The notes: generated by a model not told the origin, from the sequence alone. A stretch of 64,000 bases of DNA from Vibrio comitans (GCA_024346835.1 AP024866.1:1860001-1924000); one strand, 5' to 3'; positions 29,569 to 40,765 are shown, counted from the stretch's first letter. Numbers and translations are program-made.

Positions 29569-29773
29569 AGGCAAATCCTTTTGCGTCAATGTTGTAATTT
29601 TGTTGCTTATTTGCAGGTCTTATAATACACGCATATTGATAGTCGGTTTAGTGCTAAATGATGAAAAAGTTATTATATTTCAAGCAAATCTATTTTTTCA
29701 TGTCTAGGATTAAGGTTGGGATAAGCGTAACGATTGGCTTGGGTCTTGTAACATTTTAAAGGGGATTTTTGTT

Positions 29774-31708
29774 ATGAGTATTTTTGAACATTTTCAGCAC
29801 AGATACGAAGCTGCAAAGGAAGAAGAGCTCTCGATTCAGGAGTTTTTGTCATTATGTCGCGAAGACAAGATGGCATATGCCAACTCTGCTGAGCGTCTTT
29901 TGCATGCTATTGGTGAACCAGAATTAATTGATACTGCACTGGATCCTCGCTTAAGTCGCATTTTTTCAAACCGCGTCATAGCAAGGTATAAAACCTTTAA
30001 AGATTTTTATGGTATGGAAGATGCCATAGAGCAAATCGTCTCTTATCTAAAGCATGCTGCGCAAGGCTTGGAAGAGAAGAAACAAATATTGTACCTACTT
30101 GGCCCTGTGGGTGGTGGTAAATCATCTCTAGCCGAGAAGCTAAAAGCGTTAATGCAGCAAGCGCCAATTTATGTGTTGTCCGCCGATGGCGAGCGCAGTC
30201 CAGTCAACGACCACCCATTCTGCCTATTCGATCCATCTGAAGACGCGGAAATACTGCGTAGTGAATATGGTATCGATAAACGTTATCTACGCTCCATCAT
30301 GTCACCTTGGGCTGCAAAACGTCTGCATGAGTATGGCGGTGATATATCCAAGTTTAAAGTCATCAAGTTACGCCCTTCCATTCTTGACCAAATTGGCGTT
30401 GCTAAAACCGAACCCGGTGATGAGAACAACCAAGACATCTCATCTCTTGTGGGTAAGGTAGATATCCGCAAGCTCGAACACTTCTCTCAAGATGACCCTG
30501 ATGCCTACAGCTACTCCGGTGCATTGTGTAAAGCGAACCAAGGCTTGATGGAATTTGTAGAGATGTTCAAGGCTCCTATTAAGGTCTTGCATCCACTTCT
30601 AACCGCAACTCAAGAAGGCAACTTTAACGGCACCGAAGGACTATCAGCACTGCCATTTGATGGCATGATTTTGGCTCACTCCAATGAATCTGAATGGACG
30701 ACCTTCCGCAACAACAAAAACAATGAAGCATTCCTAGACCGTGTGTACATCGTTAAGGTTCCATACTGCTTGCGAGTGTCTGAAGAAGTTAAAATTTACG
30801 AGAAGCTGTTGCAAAACAGTGAGTTAACTAATGCGCCTTGTGCACCAAGCACCCTAGATATGCTGGCGCAATTTAGTATCCTTTCGCGTCTAAAAGATCC
30901 AGAGAACTCTTCAGTATTCAGTAAGATGCGTGTCTATGATGGTGAAACGCTTAAAGACACGGATCCTAAAGCGAAAAGCCATCAAGAGTACAAGGACTTT
31001 GCCGGTGTCGATGAAGGGATGTCAGGGCTTTCAACCCGTTTTGCCTTCAAGATCTTGTCTAGAGTATTCAACTTTGACCAAACTGAGGTCGCAGCAAACC
31101 CTGTGCACCTTTTCTATGTCATAGAGCAGCAGGTAGAAAGAGAGCAGTTCCCGCAAGAGCAGGCTGAGCGTTATCTTGAGTTCTTGAAAGGCTTCTTAGT
31201 GCCTCGATATGTTGAGTTTATCGGTAAAGAAATCCAAACCGCTTACCTAGAATCGTATTCTGAGTATGGCCAAAATATCTTTGACCGCTATGTCACTTAC
31301 GCTGATTTCTGGATTCAGGACCAAGAGTATCGCGATCCTGAAACCGGACAGCTATTTGACCGTTCCTCACTGAATGGAGAACTAGAAAAAATTGAGAAAA
31401 CAGCGGGTATCAGTAATCCAAAAGATTTCCGAAATGAAATCGTTAACTTTGTTCTCAGAGCTCGCGCTAACAATGGTGGCACTAACCCTGTTTGGACAAG
31501 TTACGAGAAACTTCGCACTGTTATCGAGAAGAAAATGTTCTCTAATACAGAAGAACTGCTTCCTGTTATCTCATTTAATGCAAAAACCTCTACCGAGGAT
31601 CAGAAGAAACACGACGACTTTGTTAATCGCATGATGGAAAAAGGCTACACAGAGAAACAAGTACGCTTGCTATCTGAGTGGTACTTGCGAGTACGTAAGT
31701 CTTCTTAA
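29774..31708 (+). CDS. yeaG: PrkA-type serine protein kinase / AAA ATPase YeaG
   Basis: A 644-residue protein of the PrkA (YeaG) family: an N-terminal AAA-type ATPase core with Walker A GPVGGGKSS at residues 110-118, and a C-terminal PrkA domain with distant kinase similarity. In E. coli, YeaG is an RpoS-dependent protein of the nitrogen-starvation and stationary-phase response. The sequence runs full length (E. coli 644). It is cytoplasmic, with an AAGGGG binding site. It heads a set of three genes, this one, yeaH and ycgB (SpoVR), that co-occur in most proteobacteria. In E. coli ycgB lies elsewhere; here all three are contiguous. Confidence 0.96.
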   Translation: MSIFEHFQHRYEAAKEEELSIQEFLSLCREDKMAYANSAERLLHAIGEPELIDTALDPRLSRIFSNRVIARYKTFKDFYGMEDAIEQIVSYLKHAAQGLEEKKQILYLLGPVGGGKSSLAEKLKALMQQAPIYVLSADGERSPVNDHPFCLFDPSEDAEILRSEYGIDKRYLRSIMSPWAAKRLHEYGGDISKFKVIKLRPSILDQIGVAKTEPGDENNQDISSLVGKVDIRKLEHFSQDDPDAYSYSGALCKANQGLMEFVEMFKAPIKVLHPLLTATQEGNFNGTEGLSALPFDGMILAHSNESEWTTFRNNKNNEAFLDRVYIVKVPYCLRVSEEVKIYEKLLQNSELTNAPCAPSTLDMLAQFSILSRLKDPENSSVFSKMRVYDGETLKDTDPKAKSHQEYKDFAGVDEGMSGLSTRFAFKILSRVFNFDQTEVAANPVHLFYVIEQQVEREQFPQEQAERYLEFLKGFLVPRYVEFIGKEIQTAYLESYSEYGQNIFDRYVTYADFWIQDQEYRDPETGQLFDRSSLNGELEKIEKTAGISNPKDFRNEIVNFVLRARANNGGTNPVWTSYEKLRTVIEKKMFSNTEELLPVISFNAKTSTEDQKKHDDFVNRMMEKGYTEKQVRLLSEWYLRVRKSS

Positions 31709-31896
31709 AAGACCGAGTGGCGCTAATCCCGCCACTCATTGGACACTATGCCCTCTTTCTTGCGTATGAGCAGTTGAGGGCATTGATGCAACTTAGGTTG
31801 TGGCGCAAGGATCATACGCGTATGACTCGACTAGTAATGACCACTCAACAGGTGGGTTATACGAGTATCACCATGTAGGACTTATTGAGGTGGCGC
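31709..31896. promoter_or_regulatory. yeaG-yeaH gap with three inverted repeats
   Basis: GAGTGGCG/CGCCACTC (31715-31737) is a stable hairpin just after yeaG. ATGCCCTC/GAGGGCAT spans 31748-31783. TCATACGCGTATGA (31812-31825) is a perfect 14-bp palindrome of operator type. No T run is present, so attenuation, RNA processing or an internal promoter are all possible. Confidence 0.4.
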
Positions 31897-33168
31897 ATGG
31901 CTCAATTTATTGACCGAAGGCTGAATGGTAAGAATAAAAGCACTGTTAATCGACAGCGCTTTATTCGCCGACATAAGCAGAAAATCAAGGAAGCTGTTTC
32001 TGATGCGGTAAACCGTCGCTCGATTACGGATACCGATAACGGCGAGGATATCACGCTTCCTAAAAGTGACATCACAGAACCTGCCTTTCATCAGGGTCAG
32101 GGGGGGCATCGCGAAAGAGTCCACCCAGGTAACGACCAATTTATCCGAGGGGATAAAGTAGAACGCCCTCCAAGCGGCGGAGGCCAAGGTGGCTCTGGTG
32201 AAGGAGACGCTAGCCCTGACGGCGAAGGCCAAGATGAGTTTATATTCCAGATATCGAAAGACGAATATCTCGATATTCTGTTTGAAGATCTCGCACTTCC
32301 TAACCTCAAGAAAAACCAAGTTAACCGCATTACTGAATGGAAAACCCATAGAGCCGGATATCAAACGGCAGGTATTCCCTCCAACATAGCCGTCGTGCGT
32401 TCCCTACAGCAATCTTTGGCACGACGCACAGCAATGTCTGCGGGTAAAAAACGCAAACTCAGAGAATTAGAAGAAGAGCTGACCTCACTGAGAAACTGTG
32501 AGCCAGCCAAACCATTGCAAGAAAAAAGCATTAAAGAAGAGATCGAAGAAATTCGAGCTCAAATGAGGCGTGTTCCATTTATTGATACCTTCGACCTACG
32601 TTTCAAAAACTATGAGAAGCGCCCTATTCCATCCAGTCAGGCGGTAATGTTCTGCTTAATGGATGTATCCGGTTCAATGGATCAAGCCACAAAAGACATC
32701 GCTAAGCGCTTTTATGTATTGCTGTATATGTTTCTTAATCGTACCTACGAGAACGTGGAGGTGGTGTTTATTCGCCATCATACTCAAGCCAAAGAAGTGG
32801 ATGAGCACGAGTTTTTCTATTCTCAAGAAACCGGTGGAACCATAGTCTCTAGTGCATTGAAACTGATGGACGAAATAGTCAAAGATCGCTACCCCACCAA
32901 TCAATGGAATATCTACGCCGCACAAGCCTCCGATGGTGATAACTGGGCTGATGATTCTCCTAGGTGTAAGAAACTACTCACCGAAGCGTTATTGCCAATT
33001 TGCCAGTACTACTCATACATAGAGATCACACGTAGAAGCCACCAAACCTTGTGGCACGAATATGAGAAACTTGAGTCTGAATTTGACAATTTTGCCATGA
33101 AAAATATCCGAGCGGTGGAAGATATCTTCCCTGTATTTAGGGAGCTGTTCCAAAAGGAACATAGCTAA
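31897..33168 (+). CDS. yeaH: YeaH/YhbH family protein (DUF444)
   Basis: A 423-residue cytoplasmic protein of the YeaH/YhbH (DUF444) family. The N-terminus [15 protein letters not shown] matches the E. coli start ([15 protein letters not shown]). I therefore use ATG 31897, preceded by TGAGG, and not the in-frame TTG four codons earlier. A Gly/Ser-rich linker lies near residues 87-105. A von Willebrand A-like domain follows, with the MIDAS motif DVSGSMD near residue 255. The molecular function is unknown, but it is always linked with the PrkA-type kinase encoded just upstream and the SpoVR-like gene 23 bases downstream. Confidence 0.95.
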   Translation: MAQFIDRRLNGKNKSTVNRQRFIRRHKQKIKEAVSDAVNRRSITDTDNGEDITLPKSDITEPAFHQGQGGHRERVHPGNDQFIRGDKVERPPSGGGQGGSGEGDASPDGEGQDEFIFQISKDEYLDILFEDLALPNLKKNQVNRITEWKTHRAGYQTAGIPSNIAVVRSLQQSLARRTAMSAGKKRKLRELEEELTSLRNCEPAKPLQEKSIKEEIEEIRAQMRRVPFIDTFDLRFKNYEKRPIPSSQAVMFCLMDVSGSMDQATKDIAKRFYVLLYMFLNRTYENVEVVFIRHHTQAKEVDEHEFFYSQETGGTIVSSALKLMDEIVKDRYPTNQWNIYAAQASDGDNWADDSPRCKKLLTEALLPICQYYSYIEITRRSHQTLWHEYEKLESEFDNFAMKNIRAVEDIFPVFRELFQKEHS

Positions 33169-33191
33169 GGGAATACGAGTAAGGATGCGCT

Positions 33192-34718
33192 ATGACAGCA
33201 GAAGTTAAATACAAGACATTGCCTGATGGTCCAGACTGGACCTTCAATTTGCTGGAAGAGTACCACCAGCAGATCAAGCGTGTAGCTAAGCACTACAAGC
33301 TGGATACCTATCCAAACCAAATCGAAGTTATCACTGCAGAGCAGATGATGGACGCCTACTCCAGTATAGGCATGCCTATTAACTACCATCACTGGTCATT
33401 CGGTAAGAAATTCATTCAAACCGAACAAAACTACAAACATGGTCAAATGGGACTTGCCTACGAGATCGTTATCAACTCAGATCCTTGTATTGCCTACTTG
33501 ATGGAAGAGAATACAGTCACAATGCAGGCTTTGGTTATGGCTCACGCAAGCTACGGCCACAACTCCTTCTTCAAGGGCAACTACCTTTTCAAGACATGGA
33601 CTGACGCAAGCTCTATAATCGATTACCTTATTTTCGCTCGAAACTACATCAGTAATTGTGAGGAAAAGTACGGCGTGGATGAGGTAGAAAAGCTGCTCGA
33701 CTCTTGCCATGCCTTGATGAATTACGGCGTTGATAGGTATAAGCGTCCTGAGAAGATCTCAATCGCAGAGGAAACGATCAGGCAACAAGAGCGTGAAAAG
33801 TACCTTCAATCTCAGGTTAATGAACTGTGGAGAACCGTTCCAAAGTCTACCGATAGTGCGGAAATAGAAAAGAAACGCTTCCCGTCAGAGCCACAAGAGA
33901 ACATCCTGTACTTTATTGAAAAACACGCCCCGCTTCTTGAATCATGGCAACGCGAAATCGTACGTATAGTGCGTAAGGTAAGCCAATACTTCTATCCTCA
34001 GAAACAAACCCAAGTTATGAACGAAGGTTGGGCGACATTCTGGCACTACACCATTCTCAACCACCTGTACGATGAAGGCTTAGTCTCTGACAAGTTCATG
34101 CTGGAATTTTTGCACAGTCACACCAGTGTGGTTGCCCAACCAGCCTACAATAGCCCGTATTTCAGTGGCATTAACCCTTATGCCTTGGGCTTTGCTATGT
34201 TCCAAGACATTCGTCGTATCTGCGAAGAACCAACCGATGAAGATAAAGAGTGGTTCCCAGACTTAGCCGGCAGTGACTGGTTAGAAGCGGTCCATTTTGC
34301 GATGCAGAACTTCAAGGATGAGAGCTTTATCAGCCAGTACTTATCTCCAAAGCTTATCCGTGAATTTAAGTTCTTTGCCATCAAAGACGACGATAGAAAG
34401 AACTATATTGAAATTGATGCCATTCATGATGAAATGGGCTACAAAGAAATCAGAGAAAAGCTGGCCGCTCAGTACAACCTTAGTAATCTAGAACCCAACA
34501 TTCAGGTATGGAATGTCGATGTACGCGGTGATCGCTCGTTAACCTTGCAACATATCCCCCATCAACGTATTCCTTTAGACAAGAGCTACGATGATGTTCT
34601 GAAGCACCTTTATCGGTTATGGGGCTTTGATGTAATTCTAGAAGAGCTCAAGGAATCTGGTCACAGAGATGTGCTCGCTACCTGCCCAAAACGTACTGAT
34701 TTTGGTAAGAGTATCTAG
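33192..34718 (+). CDS. ycgB: SpoVR family protein YcgB
   Basis: A 508-residue protein of the SpoVR/YcgB family (E. coli 510). SpoVR was named for a Bacillus spore-cortex defect; in proteobacteria the function is unknown but goes with the yeaG-yeaH stress genes. Typical segments are PINYHHWSFGKKF near residues 63-75, MAHASYGHNSFFKGNYLF near 115-132 and NEGWATFWHY near 277-286, with conserved His and Glu residues that look like a metal or catalytic site. AAGGA lies 6 bases before the ATG. It completes the prkA-yeaH-spoVR set and ends at a bidirectional terminator. Confidence 0.95.
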   Translation: MTAEVKYKTLPDGPDWTFNLLEEYHQQIKRVAKHYKLDTYPNQIEVITAEQMMDAYSSIGMPINYHHWSFGKKFIQTEQNYKHGQMGLAYEIVINSDPCIAYLMEENTVTMQALVMAHASYGHNSFFKGNYLFKTWTDASSIIDYLIFARNYISNCEEKYGVDEVEKLLDSCHALMNYGVDRYKRPEKISIAEETIRQQEREKYLQSQVNELWRTVPKSTDSAEIEKKRFPSEPQENILYFIEKHAPLLESWQREIVRIVRKVSQYFYPQKQTQVMNEGWATFWHYTILNHLYDEGLVSDKFMLEFLHSHTSVVAQPAYNSPYFSGINPYALGFAMFQDIRRICEEPTDEDKEWFPDLAGSDWLEAVHFAMQNFKDESFISQYLSPKLIREFKFFAIKDDDRKNYIEIDAIHDEMGYKEIREKLAAQYNLSNLEPNIQVWNVDVRGDRSLTLQHIPHQRIPLDKSYDDVLKHLYRLWGFDVILEELKESGHRDVLATCPKRTDFGKSI

Positions 34719-34741
34719 CGCCTGTTGAAATGCTCACAAAG

Positions 34742-34773
34742 AAAAAGGGAAACAGCAACCTGTTTCCCTTTTT
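34742..34773. terminator. bidirectional terminator between ycgB and kdsB
   Basis: AAAAGGGAAACAG and CTGTTTCCCTTTT pair perfectly around CAAC, with A and T runs on each side. It serves the convergent ycgB and kdsB genes. Confidence 0.96.
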
Positions 34774-34789
34774 AAACTCTAGATATAAC

Positions 34790-35536
34790 CTAGCTTAACA
34801 GCGCTCTGACCGCTTCTAGATCTTCTGGCGTATCAACACCTGGTGGAGGTGTTTGTTTCGCCAAAGCAACATGGATCTTTTCTCCGTACCAAAGTACTCG
34901 CAATTGCTCTAGGCTTTCTATCTTTTCAAGGGCAGAGGGTGCCCAATTGATGTACTTGCTAATAAAACCAGCGCGATACGCATAGATGCCAATGTGACGC
35001 ATTAGGGGCTGATTTAGTTGAGACTTATCATCCGCAAACTGGTCTCTGTCCCAAGGTATGGTTGCACGACTAAAGTAGAGCGCATAGCCTTGATTATCTG
35101 TCACCACCTTCACCGCATTTGGGTTGAATGCTTCTTCCGCATCTTCAATAGCAACGCCAAGCGTAGCCATAGGTGCCGTAGAAGCGGCAAGGTTATCAGC
35201 TACCTGAGCAATCACAACGGGTGGAATTAATGGCTCGTCTCCTTGCACATTAACCACAATATGGTCTGGTGCAATGCCCATTTTTTCTACAACTTCCGCC
35301 AAGCGCTCAGTACCTGATTCATGATCAGGTGAGGTCATGCATACCGAGCCACCAAACCCCGTTGCCACATCCGCCACACGTTGATCGTCGGTCGCTATAA
35401 TCACCTGATCAGCACCCGCCTGAATCGCTTGTCGATACACGTGCTCAATCATTGGCTTTCCACAGATATCCGCCAATGGTTTACCAGGCAAACGAGTCGA
35501 CTGGTATCGAGCAGGGATAATGACCGTAAATGACAT
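34790..35536 (-). CDS. kdsB: CMP-KDO synthetase (3-deoxy-manno-octulosonate cytidylyltransferase)
   Basis: A 248-residue cytidylyltransferase that activates KDO with CTP to CMP-KDO for the LPS inner core, the usual length. The N-terminal nucleotide-binding motif [16 protein letters not shown] is at residues 5-20, and NVQGDEP near 98 carries a metal-binding Asp. The open frame runs 15 codons further, but [11 protein letters not shown] is the family start and AGGGG lies before it, so I start at 35536. It follows ycaR with a single base between stop and start, and ends the leftward run comEC-msbA-lpxK-ycaR-kdsB, an envelope gene block. Confidence 0.97.
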   Translation of the reverse strand: MSFTVIIPARYQSTRLPGKPLADICGKPMIEHVYRQAIQAGADQVIIATDDQRVADVATGFGGSVCMTSPDHESGTERLAEVVEKMGIAPDHIVVNVQGDEPLIPPVVIAQVADNLAASTAPMATLGVAIEDAEEAFNPNAVKVVTDNQGYALYFSRATIPWDRDQFADDKSQLNQPLMRHIGIYAYRAGFISKYINWAPSALEKIESLEQLRVLWYGEKIHVALAKQTPPPGVDTPEDLEAVRALLS

Positions 35537-35537
35537 A

Positions 35538-35717
35538 TTAGCGCCCCTCATCCATAGAGATTGAGCGTGCTTCAGGCTCAAGGAGTACAGGAATTCCTTC
35601 TTTTATTGGATAAGCAAGACGATCCAATTTACACACTAGCTCTTGCTTATCTTTATCAAAAGTCAGCTTTCCTTTGCATACTGGGCATGCAACGATCTCT
35701 AACAATCTATGATCCAT
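35538..35717 (-). CDS. ycaR: Trm112/UPF0434 family protein YcaR
   Basis: A 59-residue protein that begins [20 protein letters not shown] and contains [20 protein letters not shown], a close match to E. coli YcaR. Only part of the zinc-binding cysteine set of Trm112 is present: CPVC and one further C. It overlaps the lpxK end by 11 bases and is followed after one base by kdsB, so it is translationally coupled between two LPS genes, as in E. coli. Its function there is unknown. Confidence 0.95.
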   Translation of the reverse strand: MDHRLLEIVACPVCKGKLTFDKDKQELVCKLDRLAYPIKEGIPVLLEPEARSISMDEGR

Positions 35718-36705
35718 ATTCCTTTAAAACCTCTTGAATTCTATTCATTATTTTGTGGCGGTTATCGTCACTAATCTGTGCTGATACAGGTAGATACCAC
35801 CAATTATCATCTGCAAATTCACGGCATTTAACCGCGTCTTTTTCTGTCATTATTAACTGATGGCCTTCAGCTATTAACGGCGCTATATCCGCCTTTAACA
35901 AAGCTTTATGATCAGCAAAGCCCTTAGTTGTAATTACATTGGCGTCCATCGTTTCTAAAGTATCAAAGAACCTTGGAGGATGGCCAATACCGGCTATTGC
36001 CGTCAGTGCTCCCAACTGAGCAACGGCTTTTTTCTCTCCAGTAACTAGGTTCACTGCGAGCGAAGGTTGAAGGGTCATGCCAATTTCGTCTGGCTGCGCC
36101 TCTCCGCCATTGGTAATGCGAAAATCTACCGTTTGTAGGCGGCTCATTTTCTCTCTAAGGGGGCCCAGAGGAATTAACTGTTGATTGCCAAAACGTCGCT
36201 TGCCATCAATAACAATAAACTCTATATCGCGCTGCAGAGCGTAGTGTTGCAATCCATCATCTGTCACCACAATATCAATATTGTGCTGCAGCAGATGCTT
36301 AACCGCATTCGATCGTACCGGATCAACCACCACTATCGCACCAGTGCGCTGAGCAATAAGTTTCGGCTCATCACCACAATGCTTGGTCGGTGTATCCTGA
36401 CCTACTAGCAAAGGATAGCTTGGCGCTTTAGCCCCATATCCTCTGGAAACCACACCGACGCTTAAACCTTGGGCTTGCAAGTTTTCCACCAACCACACCA
36501 CCACTGGCGTTTTGCCATTTCCACCCGCTGTAATGTTTCCCACCACAACGACAGGAACGGGCGCACGGTAGCTAGTTTTTTTCCCTTGCAGGTAATCACT
36601 TCTGCGCCCTTGGCTAATCACCTTGAAAAGCTGACTTAAAGGCCACAGCAGTGGCCAAAACAACCATCGTAAAGGATTGGAGCTAAACCAGAGTAGATGT
36701 ATCAC
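35707..36705 (-). CDS. lpxK: tetraacyldisaccharide 4'-kinase LpxK
   Basis: A 332-residue inner-membrane-associated kinase that phosphorylates the 4' position of the tetraacyldisaccharide precursor to form lipid IVA. The P-loop [11 protein letters not shown] is near residues 56-66. A hydrophobic N-terminal anchor ([20 protein letters not shown]) and the segment [14 protein letters not shown] near 149-162 are characteristic. Length is typical (328 in E. coli). It begins 3 bases after the msbA stop, so msbA and lpxK are coupled, matching the E. coli msbA-lpxK-ycaR-kdsB order. Confidence 0.97.
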   Translation of the reverse strand: MIHLLWFSSNPLRWLFWPLLWPLSQLFKVISQGRRSDYLQGKKTSYRAPVPVVVVGNITAGGNGKTPVVVWLVENLQAQGLSVGVVSRGYGAKAPSYPLLVGQDTPTKHCGDEPKLIAQRTGAIVVVDPVRSNAVKHLLQHNIDIVVTDDGLQHYALQRDIEFIVIDGKRRFGNQQLIPLGPLREKMSRLQTVDFRITNGGEAQPDEIGMTLQPSLAVNLVTGEKKAVAQLGALTAIAGIGHPPRFFDTLETMDANVITTKGFADHKALLKADIAPLIAEGHQLIMTEKDAVKCREFADDNWWYLPVSAQISDDNRHKIMNRIQEVLKEYGS

Positions 36706-36708
36706 TAA

Positions 36709-38457
36709 CTAGTCACCGAACTGTATTTTATGCAATTGCGCGTAGGCTTCGCCTTTGGCAATCAACTCAGCATGTGTACCGCGCTCAATAATCTCTCCGT
36801 CGTCCACAACCAAGATCTCATCTGCATTCTCGATAGTCGACAAGCGATGTGCAATCACCAGCACGGTTTTATCTTTCTGTAATTCATCTAACGCTGCCTG
36901 AATCGCTCTCTCGGACTCCGTATCAAGGGCTGAGGTTGCCTCATCTAGAATCAATACTGGAGCATCACGTAACAGCGCTCGAGCTATTGCAACCCTTTGA
37001 CGCTGACCACCAGACAAGCTAGCACCATTCTCACCGATCATGGTATCTAGGCCTTCAGGCATGTTGTTAGTGAATTCTGTCGCATGAGCCAATTTAGCGG
37101 CATGCTCAATCTGCTCACGAGTGTATTCACCCTCTGCCGCGTACGCTATGTTGTTGGCAATAGTATCGTTAAACAGATGAACATTTTGCGAAACAAGACC
37201 AAACTGCTCTCGCAAAGAGGTTAGTTTGTAGTCGTTAATGTTCTCGCCATCAAGGCGAATCTCACCATCATCTACCTCATAAAAACGGGTAAACAGATTG
37301 GCAATGGTGCTCTTTCCTGAGCCTGACCGCCCAACTAGAGCAACGGTCTTACCTTGTGGAATAGTGAAATCAATGTGAGAAAGCGCTGGCTTATCCTTGC
37401 CGTGATAAGTAAAGGTCACATCCTTCACCTCAATCATGCCCTTAGCACGAGTAATCTCTTTGCCGCCCGTATCTTTTTCTGTTTCCAAATCCATCAAAGA
37501 GAACAAGGTATGAGCCGCCGCCATACCACGTTGGAATTCAGACGTTACGTTAGTCAGTGATTTAAGCGGTCTCATCATGCCAAACATAGCCGAGAAGATA
37601 ACCGTGAATGCACCTGGAGTAAGGTCGGCTCTCACCTGCTCAAAGCTTGCTAAATACAGTACTGTCACTAGAGCAAACGAGGCAATCAACTGCACGATTG
37701 GGTTTGCAGCGGCTTGCGCTGTCACCATCTTCATCGTTTGTTGGCGCATCTTGTTACTGACCTGATCAAAACGGCCTCTTTCAACGTCTTGACCACCGTA
37801 GCTCAACACCACTTTGTGCCCTTTAAGCATCTGCTCTGCAGAAGAGGTCACCTGCCCCATTGCCGTTTGCATATTCTTACTGATCTTACGAAAACGCTTT
37901 GATACAACGCGGATAGCAAACGCCACTACAGGAGCGACAACAAGCAGCACCAGTGATAACTGCCAACTGTTCCAGAACATCAAGGTAAGTAAGCCAATGA
38001 TACTTGCACCCTCGCGGACCAAGTTGACCAGAGCCTTACTCGTCGCAGCAGCAACCTGCTCACTGTCATAGGTAATGCGAGACAGCAAGCCACCAGTTGA
38101 CTCTCTATCAAAGAATGGCACAGGCATGTGCATGAAGTGATTAAAGATAGCGCGTCGCATCAGCATAACGACGTTGCCGGATACCCAACTCAAACAGTAG
38201 GTAGAGACAAAGCCAGACAGACCACGCACCACAATCATACCAAGGATGATCATAGGTAAAATCTTTAAGAAATTTGATTCTACATCGCCAAAGCCTTCAT
38301 CAAGCAATGGTTTTAATAGCGATATCATGTAGGTATCTGCAGCCGCATTGATGATCAGAGCGAAGGCTGCGACGAAGAGTCCTAGTTTGTATAAACGAAT
38401 GTATTTCCACAGGCGTTTAAAGGTTTTCCACGTAGACTCATCTTCAAGTTGTGACAT
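36709..38457 (-). CDS. msbA: lipid A export ATP-binding/permease MsbA
   Basis: A 582-residue half-transporter (same length as E. coli MsbA) that flips core-lipid A across the inner membrane as a homodimer. The first ~320 residues carry six membrane helices. The ATPase domain follows, with Walker [10 protein letters not shown] near residue 376, signature [16 protein letters not shown], Walker [12 protein letters not shown] and the switch His in [12 protein letters not shown]. It is essential in E. coli. It lies 32 bases after comEC and directly before lpxK in one leftward block. Confidence 0.97.
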   Translation of the reverse strand: MSQLEDESTWKTFKRLWKYIRLYKLGLFVAAFALIINAAADTYMISLLKPLLDEGFGDVESNFLKILPMIILGMIVVRGLSGFVSTYCLSWVSGNVVMLMRRAIFNHFMHMPVPFFDRESTGGLLSRITYDSEQVAAATSKALVNLVREGASIIGLLTLMFWNSWQLSLVLLVVAPVVAFAIRVVSKRFRKISKNMQTAMGQVTSSAEQMLKGHKVVLSYGGQDVERGRFDQVSNKMRQQTMKMVTAQAAANPIVQLIASFALVTVLYLASFEQVRADLTPGAFTVIFSAMFGMMRPLKSLTNVTSEFQRGMAAAHTLFSLMDLETEKDTGGKEITRAKGMIEVKDVTFTYHGKDKPALSHIDFTIPQGKTVALVGRSGSGKSTIANLFTRFYEVDDGEIRLDGENINDYKLTSLREQFGLVSQNVHLFNDTIANNIAYAAEGEYTREQIEHAAKLAHATEFTNNMPEGLDTMIGENGASLSGGQRQRVAIARALLRDAPVLILDEATSALDTESERAIQAALDELQKDKTVLVIAHRLSTIENADEILVVDDGEIIERGTHAELIAKGEAYAQLHKIQFGD

Positions 38458-38489
38458 AAGAATTGCTTTATTTTTTATTCAGTTAATAG

Positions 38490-40757
38490 TTATTCTACTC
38501 CCTTCCGCAAAATCTGCCTATACCAAGCAGCAGTTTGTGGGTTGCGCAGAGTCATAACCTTCAACTCATCACTCAAAAAACGTACAGATACCTGTCCATC
38601 TGACCCCGTATCCAGCCACCTTGCACCAGATTGTCGATATCTATTCACCACCTCTTGGTTAGGAAGCGACCAACGTCCCTGCTTTGTAACCGAGGCGATG
38701 GCTATTTTTGCATCGACTTTATCAACTAAGGCTAGCGTTGAAGACGTATTACTTCCGTGATGAGGGACAATAATCACATCAGATTGAGCGATGGCATCTA
38801 CTAATTGATACTCTGCGATCGCATCTATATCACCGGTTAATAACACTGAATGAGCCCCATTGGAAATCCGCAATACGCACGAATGAGGATTGTAGGCTCT
38901 AGAGACTCTCTTTGGAGGCCAAACTATTTCAAACTTTAGCCCTTGCCACCACCAGAATTGCCCTTGCATGCAAGGAAGCGCCTTGATGTCTTGTTGAGGC
39001 GTGAATACATATCTAGGTAAAAAACGGGCTATAAGGTAGTTCATTCCCCCTTGATGGTCGTTGTCCCAATGGCTGATAAACAGGGCGTCAATGCCAGTAC
39101 CACGCTGCACAACGATTGGATCAACGATCATTTCAGCTATGCTACCCTCATCCCAACCAGCCCCAGTGTCATACACAATCGAACGGCCATCTGACTCGAT
39201 TAGCACCGCTAGGCCATGACCGACATCTAACACGTCAAGTCGCCATGTTTCATCGTCTCTAGCTAGTCCAACTAGCATCATCCATATCCCACTGATACAA
39301 AGAATGAGAATCCGCCAGCGCCTTCTAACGCAGATAAGCGCAAATAATATAGCCAAACCCACGACTTGTACCTGTGAGGCTTGAAACCACAAATTAGGAT
39401 GAGTTTGAGTCATGGAGATCAAGTCAACTAAGAGGCCCAACCCCATATCAGATAGATGAAATAGCCCCATAGCTACCGATGCTGATAGCGGATTTAGCAT
39501 AATACCGGCAAGGAGCAGGGGTACCACAAACAATGAAACCAAAGGAATTGCAATGGCGTTGAATACGATAGACAGCCACGCAACTCCGCCCAACAACCGA
39601 GCTGACATTGGCGCTAGCCCTAAACTGAGATAGAGCTGGATTCGAAGCCAATAGCGCAACTTTCTGTATCTTGTCGCTACTTGAGAAGTCCGCTGCTCTG
39701 CATTGTTATCATGTGGCTCGATAGCAAGAAATATAATGATGACAGCCCCAACACTAAGCCAGAGACTTGAAGATACAGCAGACATTGGTGACAGAGTAAG
39801 CACAACGGCTAGGGTTAGCCACAATATGCGCCAGCGACTTAGGCGAATCCCAAGAAACAATGTGGAAGCGGCAACGATACACATAACCAACGCGCGTTGA
39901 GTGGGTAAACTAAACCCCGCGAGCCACGCATAAAAAGTGGCCATTACCACCGCAAAAAAAACCGGTAACCAAATCCAGTTGGGGATAGCGATACGCAATA
40001 CATGCCCTAACCACCAACCTACCATGTAGGCTAATCCTATGTGCAGACCAGAAATTGCAATCAAATGAGCAATGCCAGTTTGCTTTAGATTGTTCCATAG
40101 CTGGTGTTCAATAAGAGAACGCTCACCAAACAGCAGAGCTAGGATGAGAGGCCGGGACTCCAACTGCGCCGTTCGCTGGTAAACCTCGTTATACCAGTGA
40201 CCTCTTAGATCTGCCTTTTTTGTCCGTTGAAGTAGGTGACTGACCTTAGCTTGGGCTATGACTCGTTGACCAAAATAAAAGCGCTCTGCATCAAACCCAG
40301 CCTCATTGAGCAAGCCGTAAATGGGTCTTATGCTCGCCTCTACCAGCCACGTCTCGCCAAGCTTCAAATTATGCGCTAATTCTATGGGTACCTTGAGCAA
40401 CAGCAAACCAGAGAAGTGGGTATCACAACCATAAATTTGATCTGCGTTAACTATCGAATTTGAAAAATAAAGATTTGATCTAAATGTGCTGTTCAACTCA
40501 ACATTTATGGTAATATTCTCGGCGCAATCGAATAAGGTGTTGACGTCTCTTACAAAAACATGACTCTGTACTAGACTAACCACTGATGCCAACAAGACCC
40601 CAAGTGCTATCCTTAGTACTTTCAATCGGCAACAGAGCAACACCATGGCAAGTATTAAAACAAGCCACTGCAATTCAGGAAGAGTGTGCCAATACATTGC
40701 TGCGACAATCGTCGCTGAGAATGAAATAAGATTCCAGTTACCTAGTAAGAGAGCCAT
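38490..40757 (-). CDS. comEC: DNA internalization competence protein ComEC/Rec2
   Basis: A 755-residue inner-membrane channel for uptake of single-stranded transforming DNA. The N-terminal part holds membrane helices and a ComEC N-domain, the middle part a competence helix bundle with the marker IAISGLHIGLAYMVGWWLG near residues 234-252, and the C-terminal part a metallo-beta-lactamase-like nuclease domain. The latter has DVGHGLAVLIES, DTGAGWDEGS and SHWDNDHQGG, in place of the canonical SHxDxDH motif; the key His and Asp residues are kept. GAGGG lies before the ATG. Its start is only 8 bases from the start of the divergent DUF2062 gene, so their promoters must lie inside each other's coding region. 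Confidence 0.95.
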   Translation of the reverse strand: MALLLGNWNLISFSATIVAAMYWHTLPELQWLVLILAMVLLCCRLKVLRIALGVLLASVVSLVQSHVFVRDVNTLFDCAENITINVELNSTFRSNLYFSNSIVNADQIYGCDTHFSGLLLLKVPIELAHNLKLGETWLVEASIRPIYGLLNEAGFDAERFYFGQRVIAQAKVSHLLQRTKKADLRGHWYNEVYQRTAQLESRPLILALLFGERSLIEHQLWNNLKQTGIAHLIAISGLHIGLAYMVGWWLGHVLRIAIPNWIWLPVFFAVVMATFYAWLAGFSLPTQRALVMCIVAASTLFLGIRLSRWRILWLTLAVVLTLSPMSAVSSSLWLSVGAVIIIFLAIEPHDNNAEQRTSQVATRYRKLRYWLRIQLYLSLGLAPMSARLLGGVAWLSIVFNAIAIPLVSLFVVPLLLAGIMLNPLSASVAMGLFHLSDMGLGLLVDLISMTQTHPNLWFQASQVQVVGLAILFALICVRRRWRILILCISGIWMMLVGLARDDETWRLDVLDVGHGLAVLIESDGRSIVYDTGAGWDEGSIAEMIVDPIVVQRGTGIDALFISHWDNDHQGGMNYLIARFLPRYVFTPQQDIKALPCMQGQFWWWQGLKFEIVWPPKRVSRAYNPHSCVLRISNGAHSVLLTGDIDAIAEYQLVDAIAQSDVIIVPHHGSNTSSTLALVDKVDAKIAIASVTKQGRWSLPNQEVVNRYRQSGARWLDTGSDGQVSVRFLSDELKVMTLRNPQTAAWYRQILRKGVE

Positions 40758-40765
40758 ATTCCCTC

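Noticed and set aside
29658..29759. 33-codon hydrophobic frame upstream of yeaG
   Set aside because: No ribosome binding site, and it lies in the probable promoter/leader region of yeaG.
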